Shown piece after piece: positions 22,836-33,865 of a stretch of DNA of 64,000 bases. Below the pieces are notes generated by a model that did no database searches, was not told the origin of the DNA, and was given only the letters and a program-made list of their open reading frames with translations. This DNA comes from Chamaecrista fasciculata (taxonomy: Eukaryota > Streptophyta > Magnoliopsida > Fabales > Fabaceae), in assembly GCA_003254925.1 (NCBI GenBank), contig QANZ01017888.1:1-64000 (forward strand), read 5' to 3'. Positions within the stretch are counted from its first letter, which is position 1, and each line of letters starts with the position of its first letter. Made by a program: the position numbers and the translations under genes.

Positions 22836-25346
22836 ATGTTCGTCAACCTCCAACTCGTAGACACCAATTCTATCCACGTTCTGGGTACCTCCAACGCACA
22901 TCCCGGAATTGGAATCTCGCTTTCTTCACCGGAAAAAGCTTACCCTGTAAACCCTAAACCTGGAGAACTGAAGCTTCCTAATGGGGGTACCAGGTGGTCT
23001 CACAGAGTTCAGCGGAATTTTCGCGATACACGAGATGGCGTAAATCAAGAACACTGCTTGAAGAAACGGAGTAGTCCCGAGAGGAATTTGAATGGTGGGG
23101 TTCCTAGAAAAAAGAGCAGCGATCGCGAAAAATTGAGAGTGCATACCAAGTGTTCGACGAAATGGCTGACATACGGTGGAAACATTCCAGCGATTCTGAA
23201 AGCCTTGGATAAGTTCGAGGATATTGATGAAGCTTTGAGACCGTGGGAAGAGAGGATTAGCAATAAGGAAAGGAGTATAATTTTGAAGGAGCAATTGAAG
23301 TGGGGAAGGGCTTTGGAGATTTTTGAGTGGTTCAAGAAGAATCGCCATGAATTGAATGTGATTCATTATAATATTATGTTTAGAATCCTTGGTAGAGCAC
23401 ACAAGTGGAGCCACGTGGAGAGTCTGTGGAATGAGATGAATGCAAGAGGAATTGCAGCCACAAATTCCACTTTTGGAACTTTGATTGATGTTTATGGCAA
23501 GGGTGGACTGAAAGATGATGCGCTTGTTTGGCTAGAAAGAATGCTTAGACAAGGAATGGAACCTGATGAAGTCACTATGGTAATTGTAGTTCAATTGTAC
23601 AAGAAGGCAGGAGAATTTCGAAAAGCTGAAGATTTTTTCAAAAGTTGGTCATCAGGTAAACTTTTGAGTATTTCAGAATTGGACAGTAGGGATCTGAATA
23701 GTTATGTTAGTCTGAGTTCACATACATACAACACCTTGATTGACACATATGGAAAGGCTGGTCAACTTAAAGAAGCATCTGAAACATTCACTAAGATGCT
23801 TAAACAAGGCATAGCCCCAAATACAGTGACATTCAACACGATGATTCACATCTGTGGAAACCATGGGCAGCTAGAGGAAGTAAGTTCACTGCTGCAAAAA
23901 ATGGAAGAGCTTCAATGTTCGCCGGACACAAGGACTTATAATATTCTCATATCTCTGCACACGAAGCATAATGATGTAGCCATGGCAGCAAAATATCTTT
24001 CAAAAATGAAAGAGGCTTGTCTTGAGCCAGACCTTGTGAGTTACCGTACTCTATTATATGCATACTCAATTAGGCAAATGGTCGATGAAGCAGAGGAGCT
24101 TATATCGGAGATGGATCAGAAGGGTCTTGAAATTGACGAGTTCACTCAGTCTGCGCTGACCAGGATGTACATAGAAGCAGGAATGCTTGAGCGATCTTGG
24201 TTATGGTTCCGGCGCTTTCATCTGTCCGGGAATATGACATCCGAGTGCTATTCTGCCAACATCGATGCATATGGGGAGCATGGTCATATCTTAGAAGCTG
24301 AGAAGGTTTTCAATTGCTGCCAGGAAATGAAGAAGCTCAGCGTCCTTCATTTCAATGTCATGATTAAAGCTTATGGGGTAGGAAAATGCTATGATAAAGC
24401 ATGCCAATTGTTTGATAGCATTGAGAAGCATGGTGTAACTGCAGACAAATGCAGCTTTAGTTCTCTCATACAAATTTTGGCCAGCGCTGACCAACCAAAT
24501 ATTGCCGTATTTTATCTAAAAAGGATGCAGGAGGCAGGACTAATTAGTGATTGCATCCTGTATTGCGCTGTGATTTCCAGCTTTGCAAAGTTAGGCCAAT
24601 TGGAAATGGTGGAGGAACTATACAAGGAAATGATTGGACATTCTGTGCAGCCTGATGTTATTGTTTTTGGAGTACTGATCAATGCTTTTGCTGATGCTGG
24701 AAGTGTTAAAAAAGCTATCAGTTATGTTGATGAAATGAAAAGGGCAGGCTTGCCGGGAAATGAAGTTATATATAACTCTTTGATCAAGTTGTATACAAAA
24801 GTTGGATACTTGAAAGAAGCACAACAAACATACAAGTTGCTTCAATCATCTGAAGAAGGTCCTACTGTATATTCTTCTAATTGCATGCTTGATCTTTATA
24901 CAAAGCGATCTATGGTTGAACAAGCACAAGAGATATTTGAGAGTGTGAAGAAAAGAGGATCTGCAAATGAGTTTACATTTGCAATGATGCTATATATGTA
25001 CAAGAAAATTGGGAGGGTGGATGAAGCCATTCAAATTGCAAAGGAGATGAGAAAACTAGGACTCTTGACTGATTTATTGAGTTATAATAATGTGCTTGGC
25101 CTGCATGCTATGGATGGGAGAACCAGGGAGGCAGTAGAGACTTTTAGGGAAATGATAAAAGCTGCCATTCAACCCGATGATTGTACATTCAAATCCCTTG
25201 CTTTTGTTTTGCTCAAGTGTGGAGTTTCAAAGAAGGCTGTTGGCAAATTAGAAGTAATGACAAAAACAGATCCCTCCCGTGGTTTGCAAGCATGGATGTC
25301 AGCACTATCTTGTGTGCTTGATATGGAAGATTATGATGACAAATAG
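22836..25346 (+). CDS. P-class pentatricopeptide repeat protein, At1g73710-like
   Basis: This is a single-exon gene of 836 aa. PPR proteins bind organellar RNA in a sequence-specific way and act in processing, stability or translation. The frame is open upstream to 22665, but the first in-frame ATG is at 22836 (context accaATGtt), so I start there. The first about 170 residues are non-repetitive and contain the targeting region. About 17-18 tandem 35-residue P-type motifs then run to the C-terminus, with typical phrases such as 'YNTLIDTYGKAGQLKEA' and 'YNSLIKLYTKVGYLKEA'. No E, DYW or SMR tail is seen. Sequence and length resemble the Arabidopsis At1g73710 group, from memory. Organellar targeting, probably the chloroplast, is inferred. 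A hairpin MITE lies 250 bp upstream. Confidence 0.93.
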   Translation: MFVNLQLVDTNSIHVLGTSNAHPGIGISLSSPEKAYPVNPKPGELKLPNGGTRWSHRVQRNFRDTRDGVNQEHCLKKRSSPERNLNGGVPRKKSSDREKLRVHTKCSTKWLTYGGNIPAILKALDKFEDIDEALRPWEERISNKERSIILKEQLKWGRALEIFEWFKKNRHELNVIHYNIMFRILGRAHKWSHVESLWNEMNARGIAATNSTFGTLIDVYGKGGLKDDALVWLERMLRQGMEPDEVTMVIVVQLYKKAGEFRKAEDFFKSWSSGKLLSISELDSRDLNSYVSLSSHTYNTLIDTYGKAGQLKEASETFTKMLKQGIAPNTVTFNTMIHICGNHGQLEEVSSLLQKMEELQCSPDTRTYNILISLHTKHNDVAMAAKYLSKMKEACLEPDLVSYRTLLYAYSIRQMVDEAEELISEMDQKGLEIDEFTQSALTRMYIEAGMLERSWLWFRRFHLSGNMTSECYSANIDAYGEHGHILEAEKVFNCCQEMKKLSVLHFNVMIKAYGVGKCYDKACQLFDSIEKHGVTADKCSFSSLIQILASADQPNIAVFYLKRMQEAGLISDCILYCAVISSFAKLGQLEMVEELYKEMIGHSVQPDVIVFGVLINAFADAGSVKKAISYVDEMKRAGLPGNEVIYNSLIKLYTKVGYLKEAQQTYKLLQSSEEGPTVYSSNCMLDLYTKRSMVEQAQEIFESVKKRGSANEFTFAMMLYMYKKIGRVDEAIQIAKEMRKLGLLTDLLSYNNVLGLHAMDGRTREAVETFREMIKAAIQPDDCTFKSLAFVLLKCGVSKKAVGKLEVMTKTDPSRGLQAWMSALSCVLDMEDYDDK

Positions 25347-25710
25347 TTATTTCGTCTGCAACTAGTTCTTCAAGATCAGGCAGCATGTCAGTTGTGCCCA
25401 TTTGTTTATTCAAATTTGAAGCTGCATTATATAAATGCAAGGCTGACATGACATGGCCATTGGTTGGCCGTATGTTGATCTTGTTGAAGGAGAGAAAATA
25501 GGGATGATTGATTATTTTAAGTTGTTGATCTAGAAAGTAGCATAGTATCAGCATAATTCAGACCGTAAATACAAGTATTTTGACATCCTTTGTTGTATAA
25601 AACTTGCCTTATGTAAAATATTAACAAATGACAATTATTGTGTATGATTTTCTGCCCTTTTGTGACTAGTAACACTACTTACACAAATCTTTTCTGACAA
25701 ACTCTGACAA
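25347..25710 (+). other. PPR gene 3' flank
   Basis: This is a presumed 3' UTR and short intergenic spacer before the AGO4 pseudogene. No other feature was recognised and no polyadenylation signal was fixed. Confidence 0.4.
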
Positions 25711-27090
25711 CAAATTATGATTTCCACTTGTGTGCACATGCTGGAATGATAGTGACTATCTCCTTTTATTCGTTGAGCGTTTTGATTTGCATTCATTTTA
25801 TTCCTATAATTCAGAAGTGATACTGCTTTATGTTAGGATTTGATTCAAAATTATTAGGGGTCAAATTAGTTGTTATTTTTATGTTATTGTTAGTAGTGGT
25901 TTATGTCAATCTTTGTTAGTTGCAGATTATTAGGCCCATTATCTTTTAAGTTTGTTATGTATCGGTCTATAAAGGCTTATCTTCTACTGTTTGGTAAATT
26001 AAGGGTATGTTTGGATTAGGGATTTAGGAAGAGAAGGGGAGGGAGTGGGAGAGGAGTGAGACCCCTTCCTCTTTTTCGGAAATTTAGAAATTGGAGGGGG
26101 AGAGAGAGAGAGATTGAAAAGTAATCCTTCATTCTTCTCTCTCTTCATAAATTTCAAATATCCCAAATTGAAGTATTTTGAAAGAGGAATTGATGGCCAA
26201 ACAGGAGGAAGGAGTTTATTTGTAATACCCATTTGAGCCAAAGTGTTTGAGAACTTATGCTGATGTTGCTGGTCAATTGCTTTACAGGGAACATCTATGC
26301 CTACACATTACCATGTGCTGTTAGATGAGGTTGGTTTCTCTCCTGATGATCTCCAGGAACTTGTGCGTTCTCTATCGTATGTGTAAGTATACTTTCGATC
26401 TCAGTAAAGGGCCAACCCAGTTTGTGTCCCACTTGGTGGGGTGCTTGGGAAGGGAATATACTAGCAGCCTTACTTCTACTTTTTTGTAGAGAGGCTGGTT
26501 CGAACCCACGACCTCAGACTCCACGGCAAGCGTACTTACGCTGAGCCAAGCCGGCCCTTCATACTTTCGATCTCAGTAAATAACTAGATATCAATAACTA
26601 GATTTGAGTTTCAAAATGAAAGGTCTGAGTTTATTATTTGTGTTAAATGATAGGTACCAGAGGAGCACCACTGCCATATCCGTCGGTAAGTTCTTATTAT
26701 CTTATTATCTGTTAGGATGTGCCGTCAATCTTCGCTTATCTTATTATCTGTTAGCTGCCCAAATTGCAGGACAGTGTCTGCCATTCAATGTTTTTTTGTT
26801 GAGGCCTATGTTTTGTGCCTTGAGTCTGCTTGCAACTACTAAAAAATGCTGTCTGTATATAAAACTCTGTCAACTTAACTTTTCCTTTTGAAGTTCCCAG
26901 AAAAAACTGTTTTAACTGTAATAGAGACTGAACTGAACCTTGTGTAGATGTGTACTTTTTTGTCTCTTAGGACTAGTATTAGTGTTTATGATGTGTACTG
27001 GCTATGCTTATGCCTATGCTTATGACTTCTGGTATCAACCTAGTATGAGAGCCTCTGCTTCTGGGCTTCATATGCTTCTGCATCCACAAA
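25711..27090 (+). pseudogene. Partial AGO4 duplicate (3' end, introns retained)
   Basis: The segment aligns to the 3' end of the AGO4 gene from mid exon 19 through the 3' flank. 25711-25750 corresponds to exon 19 (AGO4 9391-9429), 26287-26383 to exon 20, 26652-26684 to exon 21 and 26755-26800 to the end of exon 22, followed by 3' UTR to about 27090. The intron sequences are also copied, so this is a DNA-level duplication and not a retrocopy. Most of exon 22, including the catalytic histidine region, is missing. A purine-rich insert occupies about 25833-26224 inside one intron, and a SINE sits at 26409-26560. Upstream exons are absent, so no functional protein is expected. It lies in the same orientation as AGO4, about 16 kb downstream, beyond the PPR gene. 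Confidence 0.9.
26409..26560 (-). mobile_element. tRNA-derived SINE (family A) with perfect 20-bp target duplication
   Basis: Read on the - strand it contains a Pol III A box (tggctcagcg region) and a B box (gtgggttcgaacc). The identical 20-mer 'atactttcgatctcagtaaa' occurs at 26389-26408 and 26561-26580. The body is homologous to 43084-43241. It is inserted between exon-20 and exon-21 homologues of the AGO4 pseudogene, so it postdates that duplication. Confidence 0.92.
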
Positions 27091-27850
27091 TTGGTACCAA
27101 ATGTATGTGGTAGATTTCAAATTGATCCTAAATGTTTAATTTGTTTTAGATTAATTCTACATGTTTCCATAATTTCTCAAATTGATTCCAAACTAATGAA
27201 TATGGTCATATCTATCTCGTTTCGAGTTCGAATGCAATGAATCTAGAGCCATGAGTTACTTTTGATGAGTAAGTTCTCTATTCAGTTGAGATTGTCAACA
27301 AACAAGATCAATTCGAGTCGTGAAAATGGGTTGCTCGTTTCACAGCCCAACTAGCAAATTTGGTCATATGTCTCTCGTTTCAAGTCCAAATGCAATGAGT
27401 TTGAAATTATGTGTTAGCTCTTGAAAAATTCTTTCTCTGCCCAAATGAGGTCAAATCACTGCTCGGAAGTAGGTTTGCGACTGTACTTCCAAGATTTTTC
27501 ACTTTTAGTTCCAAACCTACTTTTGAAGCACAATTTGAGTTCGATTGCGAACAGCTTCAATTGGACAAAGAAAAAACTCTTCAAGAGTTAACACATAGTT
27601 CTGAAATTGTTGCATTTGAACTTGAAATGAGAAAAATATGACCAATCCTTCTTGTTTGTTAATTGCCCCAATTGGATGGAGAAATAACACTCCGCATTTG
27701 AACTTGAAACAAATGAGGTATGACCACAAATTTGGGACCAATTTAAGAAATTATGAAAACATTTAGGACTAATCTAAAACAAATGAGACATTTATGTCCA
27801 ATTTAAAATCTACCACCTTACATTTGAGACCAATTTGAGGTTTTGACCTT
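27086..27850. mobile_element. Long inverted-repeat element
   Basis: The left arm reads 'aaattggtaccaaatgtatg tggtagattt' (27088-27117). The right arm near 27800-27848 is its degraded reverse complement ('aaatctaccaccttacattt'). A central part contains 'gcaatgagt' phrases twice. There is no coding capacity. It abuts the end of the AGO4 pseudogene. Confidence 0.55.
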
Positions 27851-28334
27851 TAATTTATAACAATAATATGGTACATTTGATAAAATTTAAAATAAATTAA
27901 CGTCTTCAAAGAAAATTGTAAAATTTAATTTATAATATGAATATCATTGGAACTAAAAGTTACTTGTGGATTAAATTATATGAAAATTTTTAAATATTTG
28001 TTTGCGAGCACTTATATATATGTTATTTGAAATTGAGCAGTAAAGAAGATCAAATTGATCTAGTATTTAGATTATGATGCAAACATTTGATTTATTTTAA
28101 TAAAATTTTAGATCATGTCAAATTTTAATTATTATATTAGGGGAACATTTAAATTGATTGAACTTATATTTTCTAGATATAAAATTTTATAATTTTACAT
28201 TTTTAAAAGCCTCTACCATCATAATATCACCCTCTTCTTGTTGATAGTCCTCAAGAATAACAAATCGAGAACCATTCCTATCAGTCTCCACTTCCTTATA
28301 TCCCTCTTTCCATCTTAAGCTCATCACAAATTAA

Positions 28335-28640
28335 TTGGGCAAAAGTATTAATTCCGTCCTCAATATTTTACATTTTGGTCAATTTTATCCTTACTAGCGA
28401 CAAATTGCATCTTTTTTTTCAATATGAATTAGGATTTAAGTTTTTTTTATATCAATTTTACATTACATATCATTAGTCACGTAGATTTGTCGTTAATACT
28501 TAGCTAAAATAAGAGCAAAGGATAAAACTAACAAAAATGTAAAACATTAGGGACAAATTGACTGTAAAAAAATATTAAAAACGGAATTGACAATTTTTTA
28601 ATATAAAGTATGAGGACGTAGTTAGTACTTTTACTAACTT
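28335..28640. mobile_element. MITE-like repeat, 'gtcaatttcgtcccc' family, copy 2
   Basis: It shares the core 'atatcattagtcacgtag' and 'agagcaaaggataaaa' with the copies at 21826-22265 and 46020-46395. The outer arms 'ggcaaaagtattaattccgt' and 'gtagttagtacttttac' are inverted. The stretch 27870-28330 before it is AT-rich with no recognised gene. Confidence 0.65.
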
Positions 28641-28730
28641 ATTGTATTCATATCAACCTTCAGAGTTTTTCCTAACAAATTCCCGAAGCTCCACAAAAAT
28701 CTCTTGTTATAATCATAGTTATAAAAACTG

Positions 28731-29182
28731 GACCGGACCGGTTGAACCGTGAACCGGGCAGTGGTCCGGTCCGAGTTGAGTACAAAACCAGTCCAGCTAA
28801 GAACCGGGAAAACCGCCTTGAACCGGTCGATTCTGAGGTTGAACCGGTTCAGGGTTTTTTTTTTCCTAATTTTTTTATTTTTTTAAGTTTTTCTTGATTA
28901 AAATGATGCTATTTTAAAAAAAAAAAATTCTTATTATGTTTAGACTCAAAATAATACACTATTTAATAGTTTTTACTTGAAAATTTAATTTTTTATTCTC
29001 TTAATTATCACTTTCTTATTGAATCCAGCTTAAATTTAAAGAGTTTATTATATATTTTTATTATATTAAAATAAATATATTATTTTTTATTTATTTAATT
29101 ATTAACGGTCCGACCCCGGTTGAACCATTGAACCTTGAACCGCTGCTTCGGCCGGTTCAATGACCGGTCCGGTTTTAATAAC
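28731..29182. mobile_element. MITE with 'gttattaaaaccgg' terminal inverted repeats
   Basis: The left end 'gttataaaaactggaccgga' and the right end 'accggtccggttttaataac' are inverted repeats, followed inward by several inverted copies of 'ggttgaacc'/'ggttcaa'. The centre is very AT-rich. There is no coding capacity. Family unresolved; hAT-like is possible. Confidence 0.65.
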
Positions 29183-29576
29183 CTTGGTTATAATACCCTA
29201 TAGGAAGATCTGACATTTTGATCCAAATTGCAATTGTCTTAAAATCATAAACATATCTATGCACTACAAGGTAATGTTGAGAATTCATCTAAGGTCCCTA
29301 ATGTAGATTATGAAATTGGACCAAAAACACAACATTCTCTAGATAAATCACCTTCATCTTTGGTAGAGTTTTCCACATCTTCTCAATCCTACTTTTCAGA
29401 AATCACAAACTGATTTTCTTACCTAGAAGCTTGATTAGAACAGATAGCTTCTAAAGCTTACACCATTCCTTTCTTTCTCCCGGAAGAACTAGAACCTTTG
29501 GGAAAAACAGATCAAACTTTCCTCTTCATCCTCGACAAACAACTCCTCCTGCAGAAGAGGTATTAACCATCCAAAC
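29183..29576. other. Intergenic stretch, no gene recognised
   Basis: No coding frame with family resemblance, RNA gene or complete element was found. Confidence 0.35.
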
Positions 29577-29592
29577 AAGAAGAGTAAATATT

Positions 29593-30148
29593 TAACCACA
29601 TGGGTGTGGCTTAATGGTTTCTCACTGGGTTCCTTAATCAAGTGATGGAGGTTCGAATCTCACCTTTGGGTATGGAAAGCATTTTGTGACCTGCCGTTTA
29701 CCCTTTAGTGAAAGACCTATGGCGAAGGGATTAGTCACTGTTCTCGGATAGATACCCTTTTTTATACAAAAAAAGGGTAAATTACACTTTGGTACCTTGT
29801 GGTATTCTCCATTAACACTTTAATACCCTTTTGAGCTATTTTGTAATTTTAACCATAACAAATTTTGCAAAAATTACATATTGACCCCCAATATTTTAAA
29901 AAAATTACAAATAGGTCCCTGGATACATATTATCTAGGGACTAAAATGAAAACTTAAAAAAAATTGGGTCAGTATGTAATTTTTACAAAATTTGTTATGG
30001 TGAAAATTACAAAATAGCTCCAAAGGGTACCAAAGTGTTAACAGAGAATACCACAACGTATCAAAGTGTCACTTTTTAAACCACATGGTACCAAAAGTGA
30101 AATATGACCAAACCACAGGGTACCAATGTGTATTTACCCTAACAAAAA
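29593..30148 (+). mobile_element. tRNA-derived SINE (family B) interrupted by a fold-back element
   Basis: The SINE head (29593-29774) starts 'taaccacatgg' and has an A-box-like 'tgtggcttaatgg' and a B box 'aggttcgaatc'. The 16-mer 'aagaagagtaaatatt' occurs at 29577-29592 and again at 30149-30164, so target duplications bracket the whole interval. The A-rich tail is split by a fold-back element at 29775-30139. It is homologous to the uninterrupted SINE at 30568-30752. Confidence 0.88.
29775..30139. mobile_element. Fold-back MITE 'gggtaaattacac' nested in the SINE tail
   Basis: The arms are 'gggtaaattacactttggta' on the left and 'taccaatgtgtatttaccc' on the right, inverted. The A-rich 9-mer 'acaaaaaaa' is present on both sides (29766-29774 and 30142-30150), consistent with a 9-bp target duplication, although low complexity weakens this. 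It is related in its ends to the elements at 61080-61907. Confidence 0.75.
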
Positions 30149-30164
30149 AAGAAGAGTAAATATT

Positions 30165-30553
30165 TTGGTCAACCTCCCTTTACCTTCCCATCTCCTCCCC
30201 TTCTCTCCGGTTCAAACATACCTTAAGATATTATGGTCATTATATAGTACTTACTTCCACATATTGGAGAGAATAATTTTTGATACATTGATCACAACAA
30301 CTGGGAATTCTTTTTGTTTTTTCTCAAATTCGTTTTCATTCTCAAACAAGATAAGGTGACTTTCAAATCTATTTTCTGTTGTGTTTTTTTCACCGATTCC
30401 AGACAGGTATAATGAGACAATGGAAGCTGCTTCGCATTATTGTTGGTGTTGTTGCATTTTGTACATGAGAGTTGCTTTTGATCATACATAAATTTTCTAC
30501 TTAAGCCATGATGTACATTTACATTTTCAATTTTCATCATAACATTTTGGAGA
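30165..30553. other. Spacer between two SINEs
   Basis: Nothing recognised apart from AT-rich sequence. Confidence 0.35.
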
Positions 30554-30567
30554 AGAAGCTGATGCAT

Positions 30568-30752
30568 TAACCACATGAGTGTGGTCTAGTGATTCCTCAC
30601 TTGGTCCTTTAATCAAGTGGTGGGGGTTCGAATCCCACCTTTGGGTATGGAAAGCATTCAGTGGTCAGCCGTTTACCCTTAAGTGGAGAACCCGCGACGG
30701 AAGGATTAGTCACTGTTCGCGACGGTGGATACTCTTGGTTTATACCAAAAAA
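30568..30752 (+). mobile_element. tRNA-derived SINE (family B), complete, 14-bp target duplication
   Basis: It starts 'taaccacatgagtgtgg', with a Pol III A box 'tgtggtctagtgatt' and a B box 'gggttcgaatccc'. It ends in an A-rich tail. The 14-mer 'agaagctgatgcat' flanks it at 30554-30567 and 30753-30766. The body is homologous to the SINE at 29593. Confidence 0.92.
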
Positions 30753-30766
30753 AGAAGCTGATGCAT

Positions 30767-31303
30767 CAAAATTCATCCATATGAAATTTCATGTCAGCAA
30801 GAAATACATTGTATCTCACTCTTTCATTCATCTTCCATATATGTTCGACCTCTTTCAAAGTGCACCTATGCAGCTAATAGTATGTAAACAATTTAATAGT
30901 AAACTCAGTAAATCTTTGAAAAAAAAAGGAGGAAGAAAAGTTTCTTTTCTAGATATATATATATATTATAATAAGCAAGCTCAAATATATTAAAAGAAAG
31001 TCAAACGACACTTACAAATATTCAGAGACTTTGTAACTGATAAAACAAATAAAGAATAAATCATAAACATTGTTGAACTAAGGGGTGAATGGAGCACATA
31101 ACCTGATCCTATGAGGAATATATCATGAGGATGAAAACCAACATGCACTAGCTATGCTGTCAACAAGATATTTATTATTATACTTGGTTATTTACTGTCT
31201 ATCAGAGAAGAAATTACCTAGAAACCATCGACTTTTCCATAACAAAGAAACTAAAATACAAGTGGGAAATTGAAAAACTACCAACTCAAAAAAAATGAAA
31301 CAC
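30767..31303. other. Downstream flank of phytocyanin gene 1
   Basis: AT-rich; no additional gene recognised. Confidence 0.35.
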
Positions 31304-32890
31304 TCAAAAGGCCAAAACTATGGTCATTATTATTAGCACATGGAACAATGTATTTGTATGGCCTTGTGTGATTGATGTTGGGAAAGCCTTGCTAGTCATA
31401 TAAAGCCTTGGTGTTTCTTGTGGGACTTCTTCAACATTAATTTCAACTTTCATGCCTTCTTTAGAGCAAAAGCCTTTGCCACAAATGAAATAATATGGTT
31501 TTGCTTCTAAGAGCTGAAACACATCTCTTCCTCCTCTTGTGATGTTACTAATGAAGTCTCTCTCAATGCAGTTATCATAGCTTGTCTTGTTTACCTCCAG
31601 AACATTGTAGAGCTTCTTGTCAAAACCAAAATCTTAATAGTTCACAAAGGGACAGAAAAAAAATAAGGAATGAGCTTTGAATGGATAAACACTGCTTTTG
31701 ATAATCATTGAATGAGAAATATTAATAATAATAATAAGAGGAAACAGGGGCGCAGGCAGGATATTTGGTTTGGGGGGCCATTATAAATTTTTTATAAAAA
31801 TGGGGCCATTAAGAGGAAACCTTAAGTTTATCAAGAAATTATGATTTAGTTTTTGAATATTGAACATATACTCTTTGGCCCCTGATTTTTTTAATTAAAA
31901 CCCTATTTTGGTTTCAAACTATCGGGTTAGTTTTATTTTAGTCCTAAAACTATACGTATTGTGTTTAATTTTGGTTCTCAAACTTTCACATTTGTTCAGT
32001 TTTGGTCTCCAAAACATGATTTCGTCTTATTTATAACCTAGATAATTGAGATTGACAATTTATCTCTCATATGTGTCATAATAAGTGAGTTGATAAAGAG
32101 AAAAAGAAAAATTTTTATTCTTAATCACAAATTGGTGACAAATTTGCGATCGATTTTTTTCCAAGGAGTAAAATTTTTCTCTTTTTTTCAACTCAATTCT
32201 GACACATATGAGAGAAATAATTCATCTCAATTATCAACTATCCAAGTTAGAAATAATAACAAAAACAAGAAGAAATCACATTTTTAGAATAAAAACAGAA
32301 CAAATATGAAAGTTTGAGGATCAAAATAGAATAAAAAAGTCTTAGGACCAAATTGAAACTTACCCCAAAGTTTGAGGATTAAAATGACTATTTGACCATT
32401 TTTTATAAACATCAACTATTTAGTTCGCACAAATAATTAACATTTCAAGGACTAACTAGTCAACATTTATAAAAGAAAAAAAAATCAGGAGTTAAGAAAA
32501 TATTTATAAATCCTAATATCCAAAAATTAAATCTTAATTTTGAGGAAAATTTGAAAGATGAAAAAAAAATGGGTTTCCTCTAATAAACATTTTCTTAATT
32601 CCTGTGAAGTACTGAGAAAAATTGTAATAAATAAGTAATGAAGGACCAAAAATAGTAATATATCCAAAAAATTAAATTGTAATAATTCTAAGAATAATTG
32701 AAGGGAACTTACACAGCCAATCACCCTTGTAGAAGTGATCATGATTTGCCCAATCTGTGAAGTTAACTTTTGGTGCCCAAGTGAATCTTCCTCCTCCAAC
32801 TCTGTGAAGTGTAGGATCTTTGCTCTCAGTGTAGGAAAACCCTAATAATGCCATGGCTATCAATAACCATAAGGTAGTTTCTCTCTTCAT
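31304..32890 (-). CDS. Early-nodulin-like phytocyanin 1
   Basis: There are two exons on the - strand: 32890-32713 (178 nt) and 31632-31304 (329 nt), joined by a phase-1 intron with donor GTAAGT and acceptor AAG. The product is 168 aa. Residues 1-22 or so form a signal peptide. A plastocyanin-like domain follows, with 'HRVGGG', 'WAPKVNFTDWANHDHFYKGD', '[14 protein letters not shown]' and 'YYFICGKGFC'. The C-terminus is a hydrophobic tail fitting a GPI signal. The blue-copper ligands are incomplete: the first His position is Tyr (YNV), and the second His between the two Cys is Phe. Copper binding is therefore not expected, as in early-nodulin-like proteins. Predicted site is the outer plasma membrane or wall. 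The intron of 1.08 kb contains a fold-back repeat at about 31900-32400. A paralogue sits at 46629-58702. Confidence 0.9.
31900..32400. mobile_element. Fold-back repeat inside phytocyanin-1 intron
   Basis: The left part 'tttcaaactatcgggttag' and 'tctcaaactttcacatttgt' is mirrored by 'atatgaaagtttgagga' and 'ccccaaagtttgaggat' on the right. It is a loose inverted repeat with no coding capacity. Confidence 0.55.
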
Positions 32891-33500
32891 CTCTGTTTTC
32901 AGTGGCTGTTTTAATTTGTCTTAAGAATGATGCATATATATCTTCTTTTGTTTAAGAAGAAAATTAGCAAATGCATAGAACATTCTCAGCTAGAAAGGGT
33001 GTGTATATATATATTACTAGTATAAAGATTTTTCACCACCAGGTTGGGTAACTTAGAGTTTAGGTAAAGGGTCATAACATTAATGTCAAAATTACAATTT
33101 TAGTGCATTAGTTTTAGAGCAAATTAGTTATTTAGTCCCTAGAAGATGACAAATGTATCATTTTAGTCTATTAAAAGATTGAATGTAGATCCTGAGGATA
33201 TAATTGAGGATATAACTGAAATCAATGTGATCATTCTATTAAGAAATAACAATTGAAATTTAATGATAAATCTGATGTAGTTTTTTTTTTCTTTTTTTGG
33301 ACTGAAAATCTGATGTAGTTTTAAATTATGTAAAAATCACAATAAACGATTGAAGTTAAGAAAAAAAATATTTATTGTTAAATTGTAATTAATATTTTAA
33401 CTAAATGATCAAATTAACTGTAATTGTATTTTTCAGTGAATAAATCTAATAATTTTATCTTTTAGAGAAGCATTGAGACTAAATCATTAATTTAGTTAGG
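32891..33500. other. Upstream region of phytocyanin gene 1
   Basis: This is the presumed promoter of the - strand gene. A TATA-like 'atatata' run lies at about 32933-32940 and another at about 33004-33014. No other gene was seen. Confidence 0.35.
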
Positions 33501-33502
33501 TC

Positions 33503-33865
33503 AAAGTACAAATTTAGTTTTGATAACTTTTGATCAGTTTTCAATTTGGTCATGTATCTTTTTTTTGTTGTACATTTTTGTCTCATATCTTTGCAAAAGG
33601 TCCCAATTTGGTCTCATATCTTTGGATCAATTGCATAATTGGTCCATATCTTTGCAAAAGAATCAACCGTTAATTGATCCTTTTGAAAAGATATGAGACT
33701 ACTTCTGCACCTGACCCAAAGATATAGGATCAATTCTGCAATTGACCCAAAGATATGGGACCTGACCTAAAGATACAAGACCAAAAGTACAAAAAAAAAA
33801 ATCTATGAGACCAAATTGGAAACTGAGCAAAAGACAAGGGATCAAATTGGGACTTTGACCATTTA
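33503..33865. mobile_element. Fold-back MITE, 'gtcaaagtacaaatttag' copy
   Basis: It starts 'ggtcaaagtacaaattta' and ends 'gggactttgacc', with inverted runs of 'gtctcatatctttg' inside. It belongs to the same family as 10752-11203. Confidence 0.6.

Noticed and set aside
22926-23414. 162-codon frame on the - strand
   Set aside because: Shadow of the intact PPR gene on the opposite strand.
30568-30752. Possible tRNA genes suggested by A and B boxes (also 26409, 29593, 43084)
   Set aside because: No cloverleaf of normal length; bodies of 150-185 bp with target duplications show they are SINEs.
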